Shown piece after piece: positions 44,133-54,029 of a stretch of DNA of 64,000 bases (within the stretch, counting starts at the first letter, position 1; every line of letters begins with the position of its first letter). Position numbers and translations under genes: made by a program. A model generated the notes under the pieces. It saw only the letters and a program-made list of their open reading frames with translations. It was not told the DNA's origin and made no database searches. Origin of the DNA: UBA1858 sp965262455 (lineage in GTDB: Bacteria; Pseudomonadota; Gammaproteobacteria; UBA4575). Location of the stretch: positions 310,001 through 374,000 of the forward strand of contig CBDHFH010000003.1 of the NCBI GenBank assembly GCA_965262455.1, read 5' to 3'.

Positions 44133-45071
44133 ATGATTCTATTACGCGGTAGCCATACTCTCACTTCTTTAGATCATCCAAGCGTTGCCACCATAGGCAA
44201 CTTCGATGGATTTCATCTTGGCCACCAGGAAATATGTAAATTCGTTATTCAACAGTCTGAACAAATGCAATGTCGCTCTGTATTAATCAGCTTTGAGCCA
44301 ACCCCTAAAGAATTTTTCGCGCCTGACAGTGCCCCAGCAAGAATTTACTCATTACGAAAAAAATACCAGCTAGCTAGAGCATTTGGTTTTGATTATTTTG
44401 TCTGCCTAAACTTCAAACAGGCGTTAGCGAATTTACCGGCAGTAGACTTTGTACAACGAATCTTGCACGATTCACTTAAAATTAAGGCTCTGGTGGTGGG
44501 CGATGACTTTAGGTTTGGTCATAAACGAAGTGGTGATATCCATTTGTTGCGCAACATGGGAGATACACTCGGCTTCCAGGTTAATGATCAGACGACGATA
44601 GCGCATAAACATCATCGTATTAGCAGTACGCTTATTCGGCAGGCACTGGCGGAGGGTGACTTTGAACTTGCTTCCACTCTGATGGGAAGACCATTTACAC
44701 TCTCTGGCCGAGTATTTCATGGCGATAAAAAAGGACGCACCATTGGTTATCCAACCGCGAATATAGCGTTGCGGCAACGTAAGCCAGCGATTGCAGGTGT
44801 ATTCACAATAGCTGCAAAATGCCAAGGGCGCAGCTGGCAAGGCGTAGCGAATATCGGCATACGTCCTACTGTGAATGGTAAGCGCCGACAATTAGAAGTA
44901 CATTTATTTAATTGCCATGAAAATTTGTACGGCCAGCGACTGGAAGTTGAATTTTTATCAAAATTAAGAGACGAAGTTAAGTTCGCCTCAATGAATGAAT
45001 TAAAACAACAAATCAAATTAGATGTGCATAACGCACAACACTATTTTAGCCAAAGGACTAATCACCCGTGA
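44133..45071 (+). CDS. ribF: Bifunctional riboflavin kinase/FAD synthetase
   Basis: Makes FMN and then FAD. The 313-residue protein has the N-terminal FAD synthetase domain (TIGNFDGFHLGHQEI near 22-36, VVGDDFRFGHKRSGD near 118-132, ISSTLIRQAL) and the C-terminal kinase domain (GRPFTLSGRVFHGDKKGRTIGYPTANIAL, GVANIGIRPTVNG). A TTG at 44124 is in frame, but ATG 44133 (MILLRG) fits the family start. It sits 10 bp after murJ; its stop overlaps the ileS GTG start. Confidence 0.96.
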   Translation: MILLRGSHTLTSLDHPSVATIGNFDGFHLGHQEICKFVIQQSEQMQCRSVLISFEPTPKEFFAPDSAPARIYSLRKKYQLARAFGFDYFVCLNFKQALANLPAVDFVQRILHDSLKIKALVVGDDFRFGHKRSGDIHLLRNMGDTLGFQVNDQTTIAHKHHRISSTLIRQALAEGDFELASTLMGRPFTLSGRVFHGDKKGRTIGYPTANIALRQRKPAIAGVFTIAAKCQGRSWQGVANIGIRPTVNGKRRQLEVHLFNCHENLYGQRLEVEFLSKLRDEVKFASMNELKQQIKLDVHNAQHYFSQRTNHP

Positions 45072-47896
45072 CACAGGATTATAAGAGCACTCTTAATTTG
45101 CCGAATACAAGCTTTCCTATGAAAGGTAACTTGGCTCAACGCGAGCCCGACATGTTAAAGCGATGGCAAGCGGCAGATATTTATCAGCAAATTCGCACTG
45201 CGTGTGTCACCCGAAGCAAGAAATACACTTTGCATGATGGACCTCCTTACGCAAACGGTGACATTCATATCGGCCACGCGGTCAATAAAATCCTAAAAGA
45301 TATTATTGTTAAGAGTAAAACTTTTAGCGGTTATGACGTGCCTTTTATTCCTGGCTGGGATTGCCATGGGCTTCCCATTGAAGTCATGGTAGAAAAAAAG
45401 AAAGGTAAGCCAGGGCAAAAGATTTCAGAAAAAGAATTTCGTCAGGCATGCCGCAACTATGCACAACAACAAGTTGATCGCCAACGTGATGACTTTATTC
45501 GCTTAGGTGTATTTGCGGATTGGCAAAATCCCTATCTGACCATGGACTTCCAGGTGGAAGCAGACATAGTGCGAGCACTTGGTAAGGTGATTGCGAATGG
45601 ACATCTTGAAAAAGGCTTTAAACCTGTTTACTGGAGCGTTGCCAGTGGCTCCGCGCTGGCTGAAGCTGAAGTTGAGTATAAAGATAAAACATCGTTTGCC
45701 ATTGATGTTAAGTTTACGCCAGAAAATCAAAGTGCCTTTAAACATCAGTTCTCGCTAGCAGATGATGCTAATGATGCACATGTGGTTATTTGGACAACCA
45801 CTCCATGGACCCTGCCAGCCAACCAAGCAGTCAGTTTACACCCGGAGCTTGAGTATTCACTGGTTAAAGTTTCCATCAATGACACAAATGAATATCTATT
45901 CCTAGCCAGTGATTTAATAGAAAGCTGTTTGCAGCGTTACGCACTCGATACTCATGAAGTTGTCGGCACATGTGTAGGCCAAGCACTGGAGCATACTTTA
46001 CTCAAACATCCCTTCTATAATAAAAGTGTTCCCATCATTCTCGGCGACCATGTCACCACCGAAGCCGGCACCGGCGCAGTGCACACGGCACCAGATCATG
46101 GCATGGATGATTTTGTGGTTGGCAAAAAATATAACATTGGCACATTAAATATTGTCGATGACCATGGCGTTTATCGTGAAAGTGTTGATCTTTTTGCTAA
46201 ACAGCATGTGCATAAAGTTGATCAGCCAATCATAGAATTGCTAGTAAAGAACAATAAACTAGTCCAGCAAGAAAAGATTACGCATAGCTTCCCCCATTGC
46301 TGGCGCACCAAAACGCCTTTGATTTTTCGTGCCACACCTCAATGGTTTATTAGCATGGAAAAAAATAATCTGCTTAAACGCTCTTTAGAAGAGGTTGAAA
46401 AAGTAGAGTGGTTACCTGATTGGGGTAAAGCAAGAATTATTAGCATGTTAGGCAATAGTCCTGACTGGTGTGTTTCACGCCAGCGCACATGGGGTGTGCC
46501 CATCCCTTTATTTGTACATAAAGTAACTCAAGCGCTGCACCCAAATACGATCGCTTTAATCGAACAAGTCGCACTTAACATTGAACAACATGGCATTCAG
46601 GCCTGGTTTGATTTAACACCAGCAGATTTATTGGGTAACGATGCCGATGACTATACTAAAGTGACAGACACATTAGATGTTTGGTTTGACTCTGGTGTCA
46701 CTCATGAGTCTGTTATTCAAAGACGAGCACAACTTGGATTTCCTGCCGACTTATATTTAGAAGGTTCAGATCAGCATCGTGGTTGGTTTCAATCATCATT
46801 AAAGACAAGTGTGGCAATTAATGACTGTGCACCTTATCAGACGGTACTGACACATGGGTTCACTGTGGATGCCAACGGACGCAAAATGTCTAAATCCCTT
46901 GGCAATGTGGTTGCACCTCAAAAGATATTTAAATCACTAGGCGCAGATATTTTAAGGCTTTGGGTAGCTTCAAGTGATTTCAGTAGCGAAATGAGCGTGT
47001 CTGAGGAAATCTTAAAGCGTACTGCTGATTCTTATCGCCGTATGCGAAATACGGTTCGTTATTTACTGTCAAATTTAAATGGCTTTGATCCCAATACGGA
47101 TCTCGTTGCTACTCAGGATATGCTTGCGCTGGACCGCTGGATTTTACATAAAACCTCAAAATTACAAGACCAAGTGATTGAGCACTATGATCGCTTTGAG
47201 TTTCATCAGCTTTACCAGGCATTACATAATTTTTGCAGTCTGGATTTGGGTAGCTTATATTTGGACATCATCAAAGATCGCGTCTATACCATGCAAACCA
47301 GTAGCTTGGCGAGAAGGTCCGCTCAGTCAGCAGCCTATCATATCGCTCAATCACTACTACGCTTACTTGCACCCATTGTTAGTTTTACCGCTGAAGAAGC
47401 CTACTCACATATTCCTGAAAATAAACAGGACACTATCTTTACTAGTACATGGTATGAAGGATTGTCGCAACTTACTAATAGTGAGTATCTAAATGAAACT
47501 ACTTGGGCATTAGTGTTTGATGTCAGACAACATGTGATGAAGACATTGGAAGCTGCACGCGAACAAGGCGACATTGGTTCGGGCCTTGAGGCTGAAGTAA
47601 GTATTTATTGTGAACATAACACCCAGCAAGCATTGTCATTGCTGGCAGATGAATTACGTTTTGTATTTATTACTTCTGCTGCTGAGGTGTACCCTATTAC
47701 AGATGTTCAAGGTGACGTAGTAACTTTATCAAATAATGAGAAATTGATCGTTGCTATTCAACGTTCCAAGCATAACAAGTGCGTAAGATGCTGGCATTTA
47801 CGAGCAGACGTTGGCTCGCATTCGCAGCATCCAGAGCTATGCGGACGCTGCATTGAAAACGTCGATGGCGATGGTGAAGTAAGAAAATATGCGTAA
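45068..47896 (+). CDS. ileS: Isoleucyl-tRNA synthetase
   Basis: Charges tRNA(Ile). The 942-residue class I enzyme has HIGH (HIGH at 67-70 in GDIHIGHAVNK), an editing domain with WTTTPWTLPANQA and GTGAVHTAPDHG, KMSKS at 606-610, and a C-terminal zinc finger (CVRCWHLRADVG, CGRC). Length is normal for the eubacterial form. GTG start overlaps the ribF stop (GTGA), and the end overlaps lspA by 8 bp. Confidence 0.97.
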   Translation: MTQDYKSTLNLPNTSFPMKGNLAQREPDMLKRWQAADIYQQIRTACVTRSKKYTLHDGPPYANGDIHIGHAVNKILKDIIVKSKTFSGYDVPFIPGWDCHGLPIEVMVEKKKGKPGQKISEKEFRQACRNYAQQQVDRQRDDFIRLGVFADWQNPYLTMDFQVEADIVRALGKVIANGHLEKGFKPVYWSVASGSALAEAEVEYKDKTSFAIDVKFTPENQSAFKHQFSLADDANDAHVVIWTTTPWTLPANQAVSLHPELEYSLVKVSINDTNEYLFLASDLIESCLQRYALDTHEVVGTCVGQALEHTLLKHPFYNKSVPIILGDHVTTEAGTGAVHTAPDHGMDDFVVGKKYNIGTLNIVDDHGVYRESVDLFAKQHVHKVDQPIIELLVKNNKLVQQEKITHSFPHCWRTKTPLIFRATPQWFISMEKNNLLKRSLEEVEKVEWLPDWGKARIISMLGNSPDWCVSRQRTWGVPIPLFVHKVTQALHPNTIALIEQVALNIEQHGIQAWFDLTPADLLGNDADDYTKVTDTLDVWFDSGVTHESVIQRRAQLGFPADLYLEGSDQHRGWFQSSLKTSVAINDCAPYQTVLTHGFTVDANGRKMSKSLGNVVAPQKIFKSLGADILRLWVASSDFSSEMSVSEEILKRTADSYRRMRNTVRYLLSNLNGFDPNTDLVATQDMLALDRWILHKTSKLQDQVIEHYDRFEFHQLYQALHNFCSLDLGSLYLDIIKDRVYTMQTSSLARRSAQSAAYHIAQSLLRLLAPIVSFTAEEAYSHIPENKQDTIFTSTWYEGLSQLTNSEYLNETTWALVFDVRQHVMKTLEAAREQGDIGSGLEAEVSIYCEHNTQQALSLLADELRFVFITSAAEVYPITDVQGDVVTLSNNEKLIVAIQRSKHNKCVRCWHLRADVGSHSQHPELCGRCIENVDGDGEVRKYA

Positions 47897-48419
47897 TTGG
47901 CTTATTTTAATTACGGCGTTAACCATTTTCGATCAGGTTACCAAACGTATTGCCGAGGCCAATTTAGTATTTGCAGAGCCCGTGCCACTCATACCCATGT
48001 TTAATTTTATGCTGGTATATAACGAAGGTGCCGCATTTAGTTTTCTCAGCCAAGCGGGTGGCTGGCAGCGCTGGTTTTTTGTTGTATTGGCGACATGCGT
48101 GTGCGCATATCTATTGCGTTGGTTACGTAATTTAAACGCATCGCAGAAACTGCTCGGGTTAAGTCTAAGTTTAATTATTAGTGGTGCGCTGGGTAATTTG
48201 ATCGATCGGGCACTATTTGGCAAAGTGACTGATTTTATTGACTTCTACTATCAAGCTGATAGCTGCGTTTATTTCTTTTTCTATTTGCCAAACCAGGGGT
48301 GCCATTGGCCAACATTCAATGTGGCTGATATTTTGATTTCTATTGGTGCGATATTAATGGCATTTCAAATATTTCACGAATCCCCTGAAACTGAAAAAAC
48401 TTGTGATGAAAAAAATTGA
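47889..48419 (+). CDS. lspA: Lipoprotein signal peptidase II, with an insertion
   Basis: Cleaves the signal peptide of lipidated prolipoproteins in the inner membrane. The 176-residue protein has four helices, the N-terminal FDQVTKR, YNEGAAFSFLSQ near 44-55, GNLIDRALFGKVTDFIDF near 102-119 and FNVADILISIG near 143-153. The catalytic aspartates should be Asp115 and Asp147. They are 32 residues apart, about 13 more than in P. aeruginosa LspA, because of an insert (about 122-138) with Cys126 and Cys138. It overlaps ileS and the ispH start. Confidence 0.93.
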   Translation: MRNWLILITALTIFDQVTKRIAEANLVFAEPVPLIPMFNFMLVYNEGAAFSFLSQAGGWQRWFFVVLATCVCAYLLRWLRNLNASQKLLGLSLSLIISGALGNLIDRALFGKVTDFIDFYYQADSCVYFFFYLPNQGCHWPTFNVADILISIGAILMAFQIFHESPETEKTCDEKN

Positions 48420-49356
48420 TATCAAGTTAGCTAACCCAAGAGGATTCTGTGCCGGTGTTGATCGTGCTATTGAAATAGTTGAACGTGCACTCGATCAATT
48501 CGGCGCACCGATTTTTGTGCGTCACGAAGTCGTCCATAATCGCTTTGTCGTTGATACATTAAGAGAGAAGGGCGCTGTTTTTGTCGATGAGTTACATGAA
48601 GTGCCTGATAATTCTACTGTTATCTTTAGTGCACATGGAGTGTCAAAAGCCGTGCGTCGTGAGGCGGAGGATCGTCAACTTACTGTGTTTGATGCAACCT
48701 GCCCGCTGGTAACAAAAGTGCATATTGAAGTGGTACGTAACTGTAAACAAGGACGAGATACAATTTTAATAGGCCATAAAGGACACCCTGAAGTCGAGGG
48801 TACAATGGGGCAATTTACCGGTGAGCATGGCGGTAGAATATTTCTTGTCGAGTCACCCGAAGATGTTGATACCGTACAGGTTGATCACCCTGAAGAAATT
48901 TCCTACGTTACACAAACAACGCTTTCTGTTGACGACACTAAAGAAATTATCGAAAAACTTAAGCAACGCTTCCCAAATATTCGCTCGCCAAAGCGTGATG
49001 ACATTTGCTACGCCACACAAAATCGACAAGATGCAGTCAAACATCTTGTGCATGAATGTGATTTATTACTCGTGATTGGCTCTGTAACCAGTTCCAACTC
49101 AAATCGGTTAAGAGAAATCGCAGAAAAAAATGGCATCGAGTCTTATCTAATTGATGATGCTGATCAGATTGATCTTAGCTGGTTAAGAGATAAATCAAGT
49201 ATCGGTGTTACTGCTGGTGCATCTGCACCTGAGATACTTGTTAAGCAAGTAGTTAATAAGCTGTGTGAAGAAACAAATGCTAACGTCAACGAAATAGATG
49301 GCGTAGACGAGAACATAACATTTGCGGTACCGAAAGAACTGCGCACCCCGAATTAG
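48406..49356 (+). CDS. ispH: 4-hydroxy-3-methylbut-2-enyl diphosphate reductase IspH
   Basis: Last enzyme of the MEP isoprenoid pathway; a [4Fe-4S] reductase making IPP and DMAPP. The protein of about 316 residues has the cluster cysteines Cys in ANPRGFCAGVDRAIE, FDATCPLVTKVH and DDICYATQNRQDAV, plus EVVHNRFVV and GHKGHPEVEGT. I use ATG 48406, directly after an in-frame GTG at 48403. It overlaps the end of lspA by 14 bp, giving continuous coupling from ribF through ispH. It converges with pilE, 2 bp between stops. Confidence 0.97.
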   Translation: MKKIDIKLANPRGFCAGVDRAIEIVERALDQFGAPIFVRHEVVHNRFVVDTLREKGAVFVDELHEVPDNSTVIFSAHGVSKAVRREAEDRQLTVFDATCPLVTKVHIEVVRNCKQGRDTILIGHKGHPEVEGTMGQFTGEHGGRIFLVESPEDVDTVQVDHPEEISYVTQTTLSVDDTKEIIEKLKQRFPNIRSPKRDDICYATQNRQDAVKHLVHECDLLLVIGSVTSSNSNRLREIAEKNGIESYLIDDADQIDLSWLRDKSSIGVTAGASAPEILVKQVVNKLCEETNANVNEIDGVDENITFAVPKELRTPN

Positions 49357-49358
49357 TA

Positions 49359-49790
49359 CTACCAGGCATCATCTGGGCTTTTTTGATTTCGAGAATTGTA
49401 CGTTAGCGTTTCAGTTCCATCACCGTACGTTGCTGTTGCCGTCAACAAAACACATTCATTGATTGCTACAACCCCACACTGCGCGGCTGTAATAGTATAG
49501 AACTCATTATCAGTCGCTACAGCACCTGCACCAGCATCTGTGTAACCTAAATCGCCTGTTAAATTGGTTGTAAAAGTATTATTGTTTGTAAAGTGTCTGC
49601 GTTGCAATTGCATAATTTCGAGTAGCTTTACTTTAGCGTCTGCATAACGTGTATTTGTTATGTGTCGTTGGTATGAAGGGTAAGCAATGCTGGCAAGTAC
49701 CCCCACAATTGCGACAACAATTAACAGCTCTACAAGTGTAAGGCCAAGTTGCTGCCTTTGAAAAGAATTACCTTGGCTGGCTAACTTCAC
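49359..49790 (-). CDS. pilE: PilE-type type IV minor pilin
   Basis: A type IV pilin-like protein. The prepilin leader ends Gly (QLG) before a mature start LTLVELLIVVAIVGVLASIAYPSYQ, with Glu5 of the mature protein conserved. The rest (RYADAKVKLLEIMQLQRRHFT, CGVVAINECVLLTATATYGDGTETLTYNSRNQKSP) is the PilE pattern with two cysteines. ATG 49829 would overlap the previous gene by 62 bp; GTG 49790 gives a 14-residue leader before the pilin domain and I prefer it. It is the last gene of the pilus operon, as in Pseudomonas. Confidence 0.85.
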   Translation of the reverse strand: MKLASQGNSFQRQQLGLTLVELLIVVAIVGVLASIAYPSYQRHITNTRYADAKVKLLEIMQLQRRHFTNNNTFTTNLTGDLGYTDAGAGAVATDNEFYTITAAQCGVVAINECVLLTATATYGDGTETLTYNSRNQKSPDDAW

Positions 49791-50196
49791 AGCCCAATAT
49801 CCAAATGCGGCTGATTCTACGCGGCGCATTTAAACTATCGCCATCTAAGACATAAGCGATTTCTTCACCTAGTTTAGAATTAATGTCCACCGAACCACAG
49901 ATTACATCATCATCGTCATCGTCGTCATCAGTTGAGACTCGTTGAAGTACTTGTGTACTTCCATCAATCAAGAATACACTTATTCCAGAGCGTAAGATTG
50001 TTTCTCCAGCGTTAGCAGCAGGGTTTAATTGATCAACCCGTCCAAATCTGAGTTCAGTGAAACTATTGCCTAAACTTGTGACACTACATACAGTGCTTGG
50101 GAAATTCGCTTCATCCGCTAAGTCACATGCATCGCTAAATACTCCAGTGGGTAATAGCGCAATCGACAATATACTTGCTAATGCTAAGCGCGCCAT
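49768..50196 (-). CDS. Secreted Asp-rich protein in the PilY2 position
   Basis: A 142-residue protein with an N-terminal signal peptide (MARLALASILSIALLPTGVFS, cleaved near 21). It has several cysteines and a run of eight aspartates (about residues 89-96) encoded by a GAT/GAC repeat. I do not recognise a family by motif. Its position between pilY1 and pilE equals that of pilY2 in Pseudomonas aeruginosa, so a PilY2-like role in pilus assembly is likely by synteny. Its ATG overlaps the pilY1 stop (TAATG). Confidence 0.7.
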   Translation of the reverse strand: MARLALASILSIALLPTGVFSDACDLADEANFPSTVCSVTSLGNSFTELRFGRVDQLNPAANAGETILRSGISVFLIDGSTQVLQRVSTDDDDDDDDVICGSVDINSKLGEEIAYVLDGDSLNAPRRISRIWILGCEVSQPR

Positions 50197-53100
50197 TAGA
50201 ATTCCACCTCACGCCAGGCTTGTCTGCCAACCAGTCTCGTACTTGCTGTATTTGTCAGGATGGCATCAATATCTGTATTTGAGAGTTGAGTAATACGGTA
50301 ATCACCATAGAAGGTTGAATCGGAGGGTATAGAATCAAATCGTGTACCGACGATGACTTTATAACCTCCTTCACTACCTAAATTGATACTGTCCTCATCA
50401 TTGAATTCGCTGTCATTATTAATATCAAAAATAGGTTCATCCCCGGCTGTGCCCGATTGGGGATCCACCGCTAGTGAAAAACCACCGGGTGAGGGACTAC
50501 AGCTGAGTGGCTGAGGAATGACAGTGTTGACAAACAAAACACCACTGCGCAGTTGTAATTCTCTAACTGCTTTTTCCCCCGGGAACTCAGGTGCACTACC
50601 CTGACTGGCGCCCAATGGCGGGACATCAAAATCAATAAACCAGCCCTTATCACCTGTGGTTTCAGGCGCATCACTGAAAATTCTTACATCAATTGTATTG
50701 CTTGTGACTGGGTCTACAAATTGCTCATTGGTTAGTTGCTGTCGGGTCAGTTGGCTTAAACTCACTGTTGTTTGTGAGAAATCATCAACTACGCCATACA
50801 AAGATTGAATATCAGCGTTAATCGCATCACTGTTTGTGAAATAACTACCGGTGGCAAATACCACAATGACATCATCCGCTGTGCCACCATCGTGACTGAC
50901 GACGACGGGTTTAGTTGTTATGGGTTGTATCGTTCTATTATATTCCGCTTCGAATAAAACATAATTATTGTCACTATCGTCCCACTGACTCGGCGTTGTG
51001 CTGCTTATATCCACTGCGTGTAATTTACCTTGTAAATCTCCAGCATAAAGATAATCAACTGTACCATCACCATTGCGGTCTATTGCTCTAACATCTGAGA
51101 TGCCATTCGGGTTGGTTCCGCCACCGCCACCTAAATTGACTTTGATTAAATCATTTGATTGTTGCCAACTTCCGTCAATGCCTTGATCAATAAATAATAT
51201 ATAGATAATAGCTTCACCATTAGCACTGGTACTGTTATAACCATTACCAAAAATAGCAATCCATTTTTTATTTCCCGTGCTGGGTGCATTACTCATCGCA
51301 ATAACAGGCTCACCAAAAGACAAACCTAAATCACTCAATACATTTCCTAGTCCATCAATCACATGATCGGGGTCATCTTGCGGACCAAACTCCCATAACA
51401 CACGTTCGACAGGATCATCTGTAGATGTACGGTCAGTGATATCCAAAGCATAATAACCGCGACCGCCCGCACCGAGACCTCCGACCACTATGGTGTTCCA
51501 TGATGGGGAAGAAGTGCCATTGATACTGATATAAGCATCCTCAACCACAGGCGTGCCATCAACAAAGAAACGGTGTCGATACTCAGGAGACGTCAAGGCA
51601 GATAAGTTATCGTAAACAAAACTTGGTATATACGCGTATTTTTCATTACCAGACTCTGCATCAAACACGTGTAACATACCGTCGTTGGCACCCACAATAA
51701 TCGAAGCATCACGGTTGAGAATATTTGAATCACTTTGAAAATCAAAATAGGTTTCACCATCCTCACTTGGCCAGGCACCTCCAAAACGACCCACTCCTTG
51801 TGGTTGACCAACAAACACGGGCGCAGAATTAGCAATCGTACCTAATTTTGCATTATGCACTACACCGCCGCCGGTACTACTGACCTCTGGGCGAATTCTA
51901 AATTGACCCGCATCGAAACTGGTTCCTTCTCTCTCGGTATCTCCTTTTAAATAATCAAGTCGTTCGCTGGCTAAATCCAGCATATTTGGCAAAGGCTCTC
52001 TTAGTTGGTTTTGTTGGGCGGGGTCTAAGTCATCAAATACGAAGTCAATTCCATCATTGGTGATATTAGAATAGGTAATGATGTTTCTTTGTGAGATGCT
52101 TGCTCCATCTTCACCTACCAATGTATCTAGCTCTTGAGCTGCACTCCACTCAAACACCGGTGTTGTATCTGTTTCTATATTAAGTGTCCCATCCAAATTA
52201 ATTGCTATTTCCTGTGCGACCAAGTCGCCTGAATTACTTGAGGAATCGAAAAAAGTTCGATAAATTACTAAGCCGGAACTCGTCCCTTGTGTATTGATAG
52301 CCACGGGTGTTGTGGAGCCGACTCCTTGGGAGACGAGATTGACTAATTCTTGCGGACTACTGGTTGAACTACTGTTTATAGTACTAGATGCGCTGATAAC
52401 TTCTCCACGTCCACTGTATGCAGCATGATAAAGGCTTTGTAAAAACCCGATATCGGACTCGACAGGATTCAGCCAAGGAAATGCTTCAAAGTCATCTGTC
52501 CCCGGAATTGTACCTGGGAATCTTAAGCGATCTTGTTCAGCAGATTGCAGGGGGACATCAAATGTCACCACATGCGCCTTAATATGCTGATGAATTTTTT
52601 CATCAGCTTCTAATGGGTCTGTCGCAAAGGATGGAAAACGATTTCTATCCGCTTCTGTTGGTTCTACTCCATCAACTAGATTCACAGGGCTACTACTGCT
52701 GTGCAAATCCTCTTTATAGAATGTCATGGTGATATCAGAAAAAATTCTATATTGACTACCATCAACCTCAACTTCAGGTGGTGCAACTAAAAATGGACCA
52801 CCGTCAAAATCATTATCTGGTAAATCGACATCAGCATTATCAATCCCGTCTGTACCAGTATCCGCAGTGGTATCTAAAAAACCATCACTGGCAAGTATGA
52901 TGTGATTCGGTTGACAGATACCTGCAGGTGCAGCCTCTGCCGGACACTCCCCCGCACTGCCAAAAATACTGGTATCACTACATTGTAAATATCTGGCAAC
53001 CTGTATGTAACGGGTATCGTAGCGAGATGCAAACGCGGTGGTTTGGCTGGGTGTTGATGAGTATAACGTGTCTAGCAATGTACGTTTCGCGCCTATTTCA

Positions 53101-54029
53101 GTAAAACTTGCATTCATTTCATCAACTTCTAATGATGTCGCACTGGGATTAAGTTGTGTGAAGCCAATACGATTATTTTCCTGGTTAACGATAAAGTTAC
53201 CTAACAACGCTTTGGCGCGTAAATGACGGCTACGATGATAACTAAACCAGTTTGCAAAATTTTGTTTAATTTCTTCTGACGAACTCGAGCTGATAACAAC
53301 TTCAACTCTTTCATTATCATTTCGAAAGTTACCATTCACATCTGGACCACAATTTTCATAATACCGAAATGCATCGACACCAGTGGTTGATGAATTAGGA
53401 GACAGTAAGTCCACTGTTTCCGAATTAACTTGATATGGGTCTAACGGCGCTTCTGCAGGGTTAGCATTCGGAAAAGGGGTGCCATCACTTCTTAAGCCTG
53501 GCCACGGCTCATATGTTTGTGCTGGGTCAAAGTAAAGCGTATTAAAGCTTGAGCAACGAAAGCGCCATGCAGATTGATCAGCCACATAACAGTTTGTTTT
53601 ATCAGAACCAAAACTTGCACTAGGTGTGTAGTGATTTAAGGAGCTCCCACTAGCGTAGGCATAACCACCAAATGCGGCCGCCACTAACTCACACCCTTCA
53701 CGATGAGTAATGGCAAAATTGGGATCTGTTGAGCCAAAGTTTGTGCCATCGGGGTTGGGTGCAAAAAACAAGCCGGCACTATTCACATCAGCAGTCATGA
53801 CTTCAAAGTCCATACTACCTGAGTCATCAAGCAGGATCATAATATTAGGAGGGACCGTCGGTGTTAGCTCAAGCGGCGTTTGCGCAATGTCGCCAATTGG
53901 CTCAAGTGCATGTGTCGTCATAGGCAAGAATAAACTTGCAGTAACTGCAAAGACGCTTAGTTTATACAACATGTTTTGCCGCGTGTGCTGAGTAACATTT
54001 ACCTGTGCATGGTTAATTAGAAACGCCAT
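50196..54029 (-). CDS. pilY1: PilY1-like pilus tip adhesin/biogenesis protein
   Basis: A large secreted protein of 1277 residues that works with minor pilins to prime type IV pili and bind surfaces. After a signal sequence (ending TTHA near residue 41) comes a von Willebrand A-like N-terminal domain with MIDAS DDSGSMD (about 68-74). The C-terminal half is a PilY1 beta-propeller (about 730-1130, with IIVGANDGMLHVFDAESG and VVGGLGAGGRGYYALDI) and a calcium-type loop DRNGDGTVDYLYAGD. ATG 54029 has GAGG upstream; ATG 53972 is an alternative that shortens the signal. It overlaps pilX by 17 bp. Confidence 0.93.
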   Translation of the reverse strand: MAFLINHAQVNVTQHTRQNMLYKLSVFAVTASLFLPMTTHALEPIGDIAQTPLELTPTVPPNIMILLDDSGSMDFEVMTADVNSAGLFFAPNPDGTNFGSTDPNFAITHREGCELVAAAFGGYAYASGSSLNHYTPSASFGSDKTNCYVADQSAWRFRCSSFNTLYFDPAQTYEPWPGLRSDGTPFPNANPAEAPLDPYQVNSETVDLLSPNSSTTGVDAFRYYENCGPDVNGNFRNDNERVEVVISSSSSEEIKQNFANWFSYHRSRHLRAKALLGNFIVNQENNRIGFTQLNPSATSLEVDEMNASFTEIGAKRTLLDTLYSSTPSQTTAFASRYDTRYIQVARYLQCSDTSIFGSAGECPAEAAPAGICQPNHIILASDGFLDTTADTGTDGIDNADVDLPDNDFDGGPFLVAPPEVEVDGSQYRIFSDITMTFYKEDLHSSSSPVNLVDGVEPTEADRNRFPSFATDPLEADEKIHQHIKAHVVTFDVPLQSAEQDRLRFPGTIPGTDDFEAFPWLNPVESDIGFLQSLYHAAYSGRGEVISASSTINSSSTSSPQELVNLVSQGVGSTTPVAINTQGTSSGLVIYRTFFDSSSNSGDLVAQEIAINLDGTLNIETDTTPVFEWSAAQELDTLVGEDGASISQRNIITYSNITNDGIDFVFDDLDPAQQNQLREPLPNMLDLASERLDYLKGDTEREGTSFDAGQFRIRPEVSSTGGGVVHNAKLGTIANSAPVFVGQPQGVGRFGGAWPSEDGETYFDFQSDSNILNRDASIIVGANDGMLHVFDAESGNEKYAYIPSFVYDNLSALTSPEYRHRFFVDGTPVVEDAYISINGTSSPSWNTIVVGGLGAGGRGYYALDITDRTSTDDPVERVLWEFGPQDDPDHVIDGLGNVLSDLGLSFGEPVIAMSNAPSTGNKKWIAIFGNGYNSTSANGEAIIYILFIDQGIDGSWQQSNDLIKVNLGGGGGTNPNGISDVRAIDRNGDGTVDYLYAGDLQGKLHAVDISSTTPSQWDDSDNNYVLFEAEYNRTIQPITTKPVVVSHDGGTADDVIVVFATGSYFTNSDAINADIQSLYGVVDDFSQTTVSLSQLTRQQLTNEQFVDPVTSNTIDVRIFSDAPETTGDKGWFIDFDVPPLGASQGSAPEFPGEKAVRELQLRSGVLFVNTVIPQPLSCSPSPGGFSLAVDPQSGTAGDEPIFDINNDSEFNDEDSINLGSEGGYKVIVGTRFDSIPSDSTFYGDYRITQLSNTDIDAILTNTASTRLVGRQAWREVEF

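Noticed and set aside
49908..49935. CRISPR or satellite repeat in the TCATCG-rich stretch
   Set aside because: It is a trinucleotide Asp-codon run inside the PilY2-position gene, without spacers.
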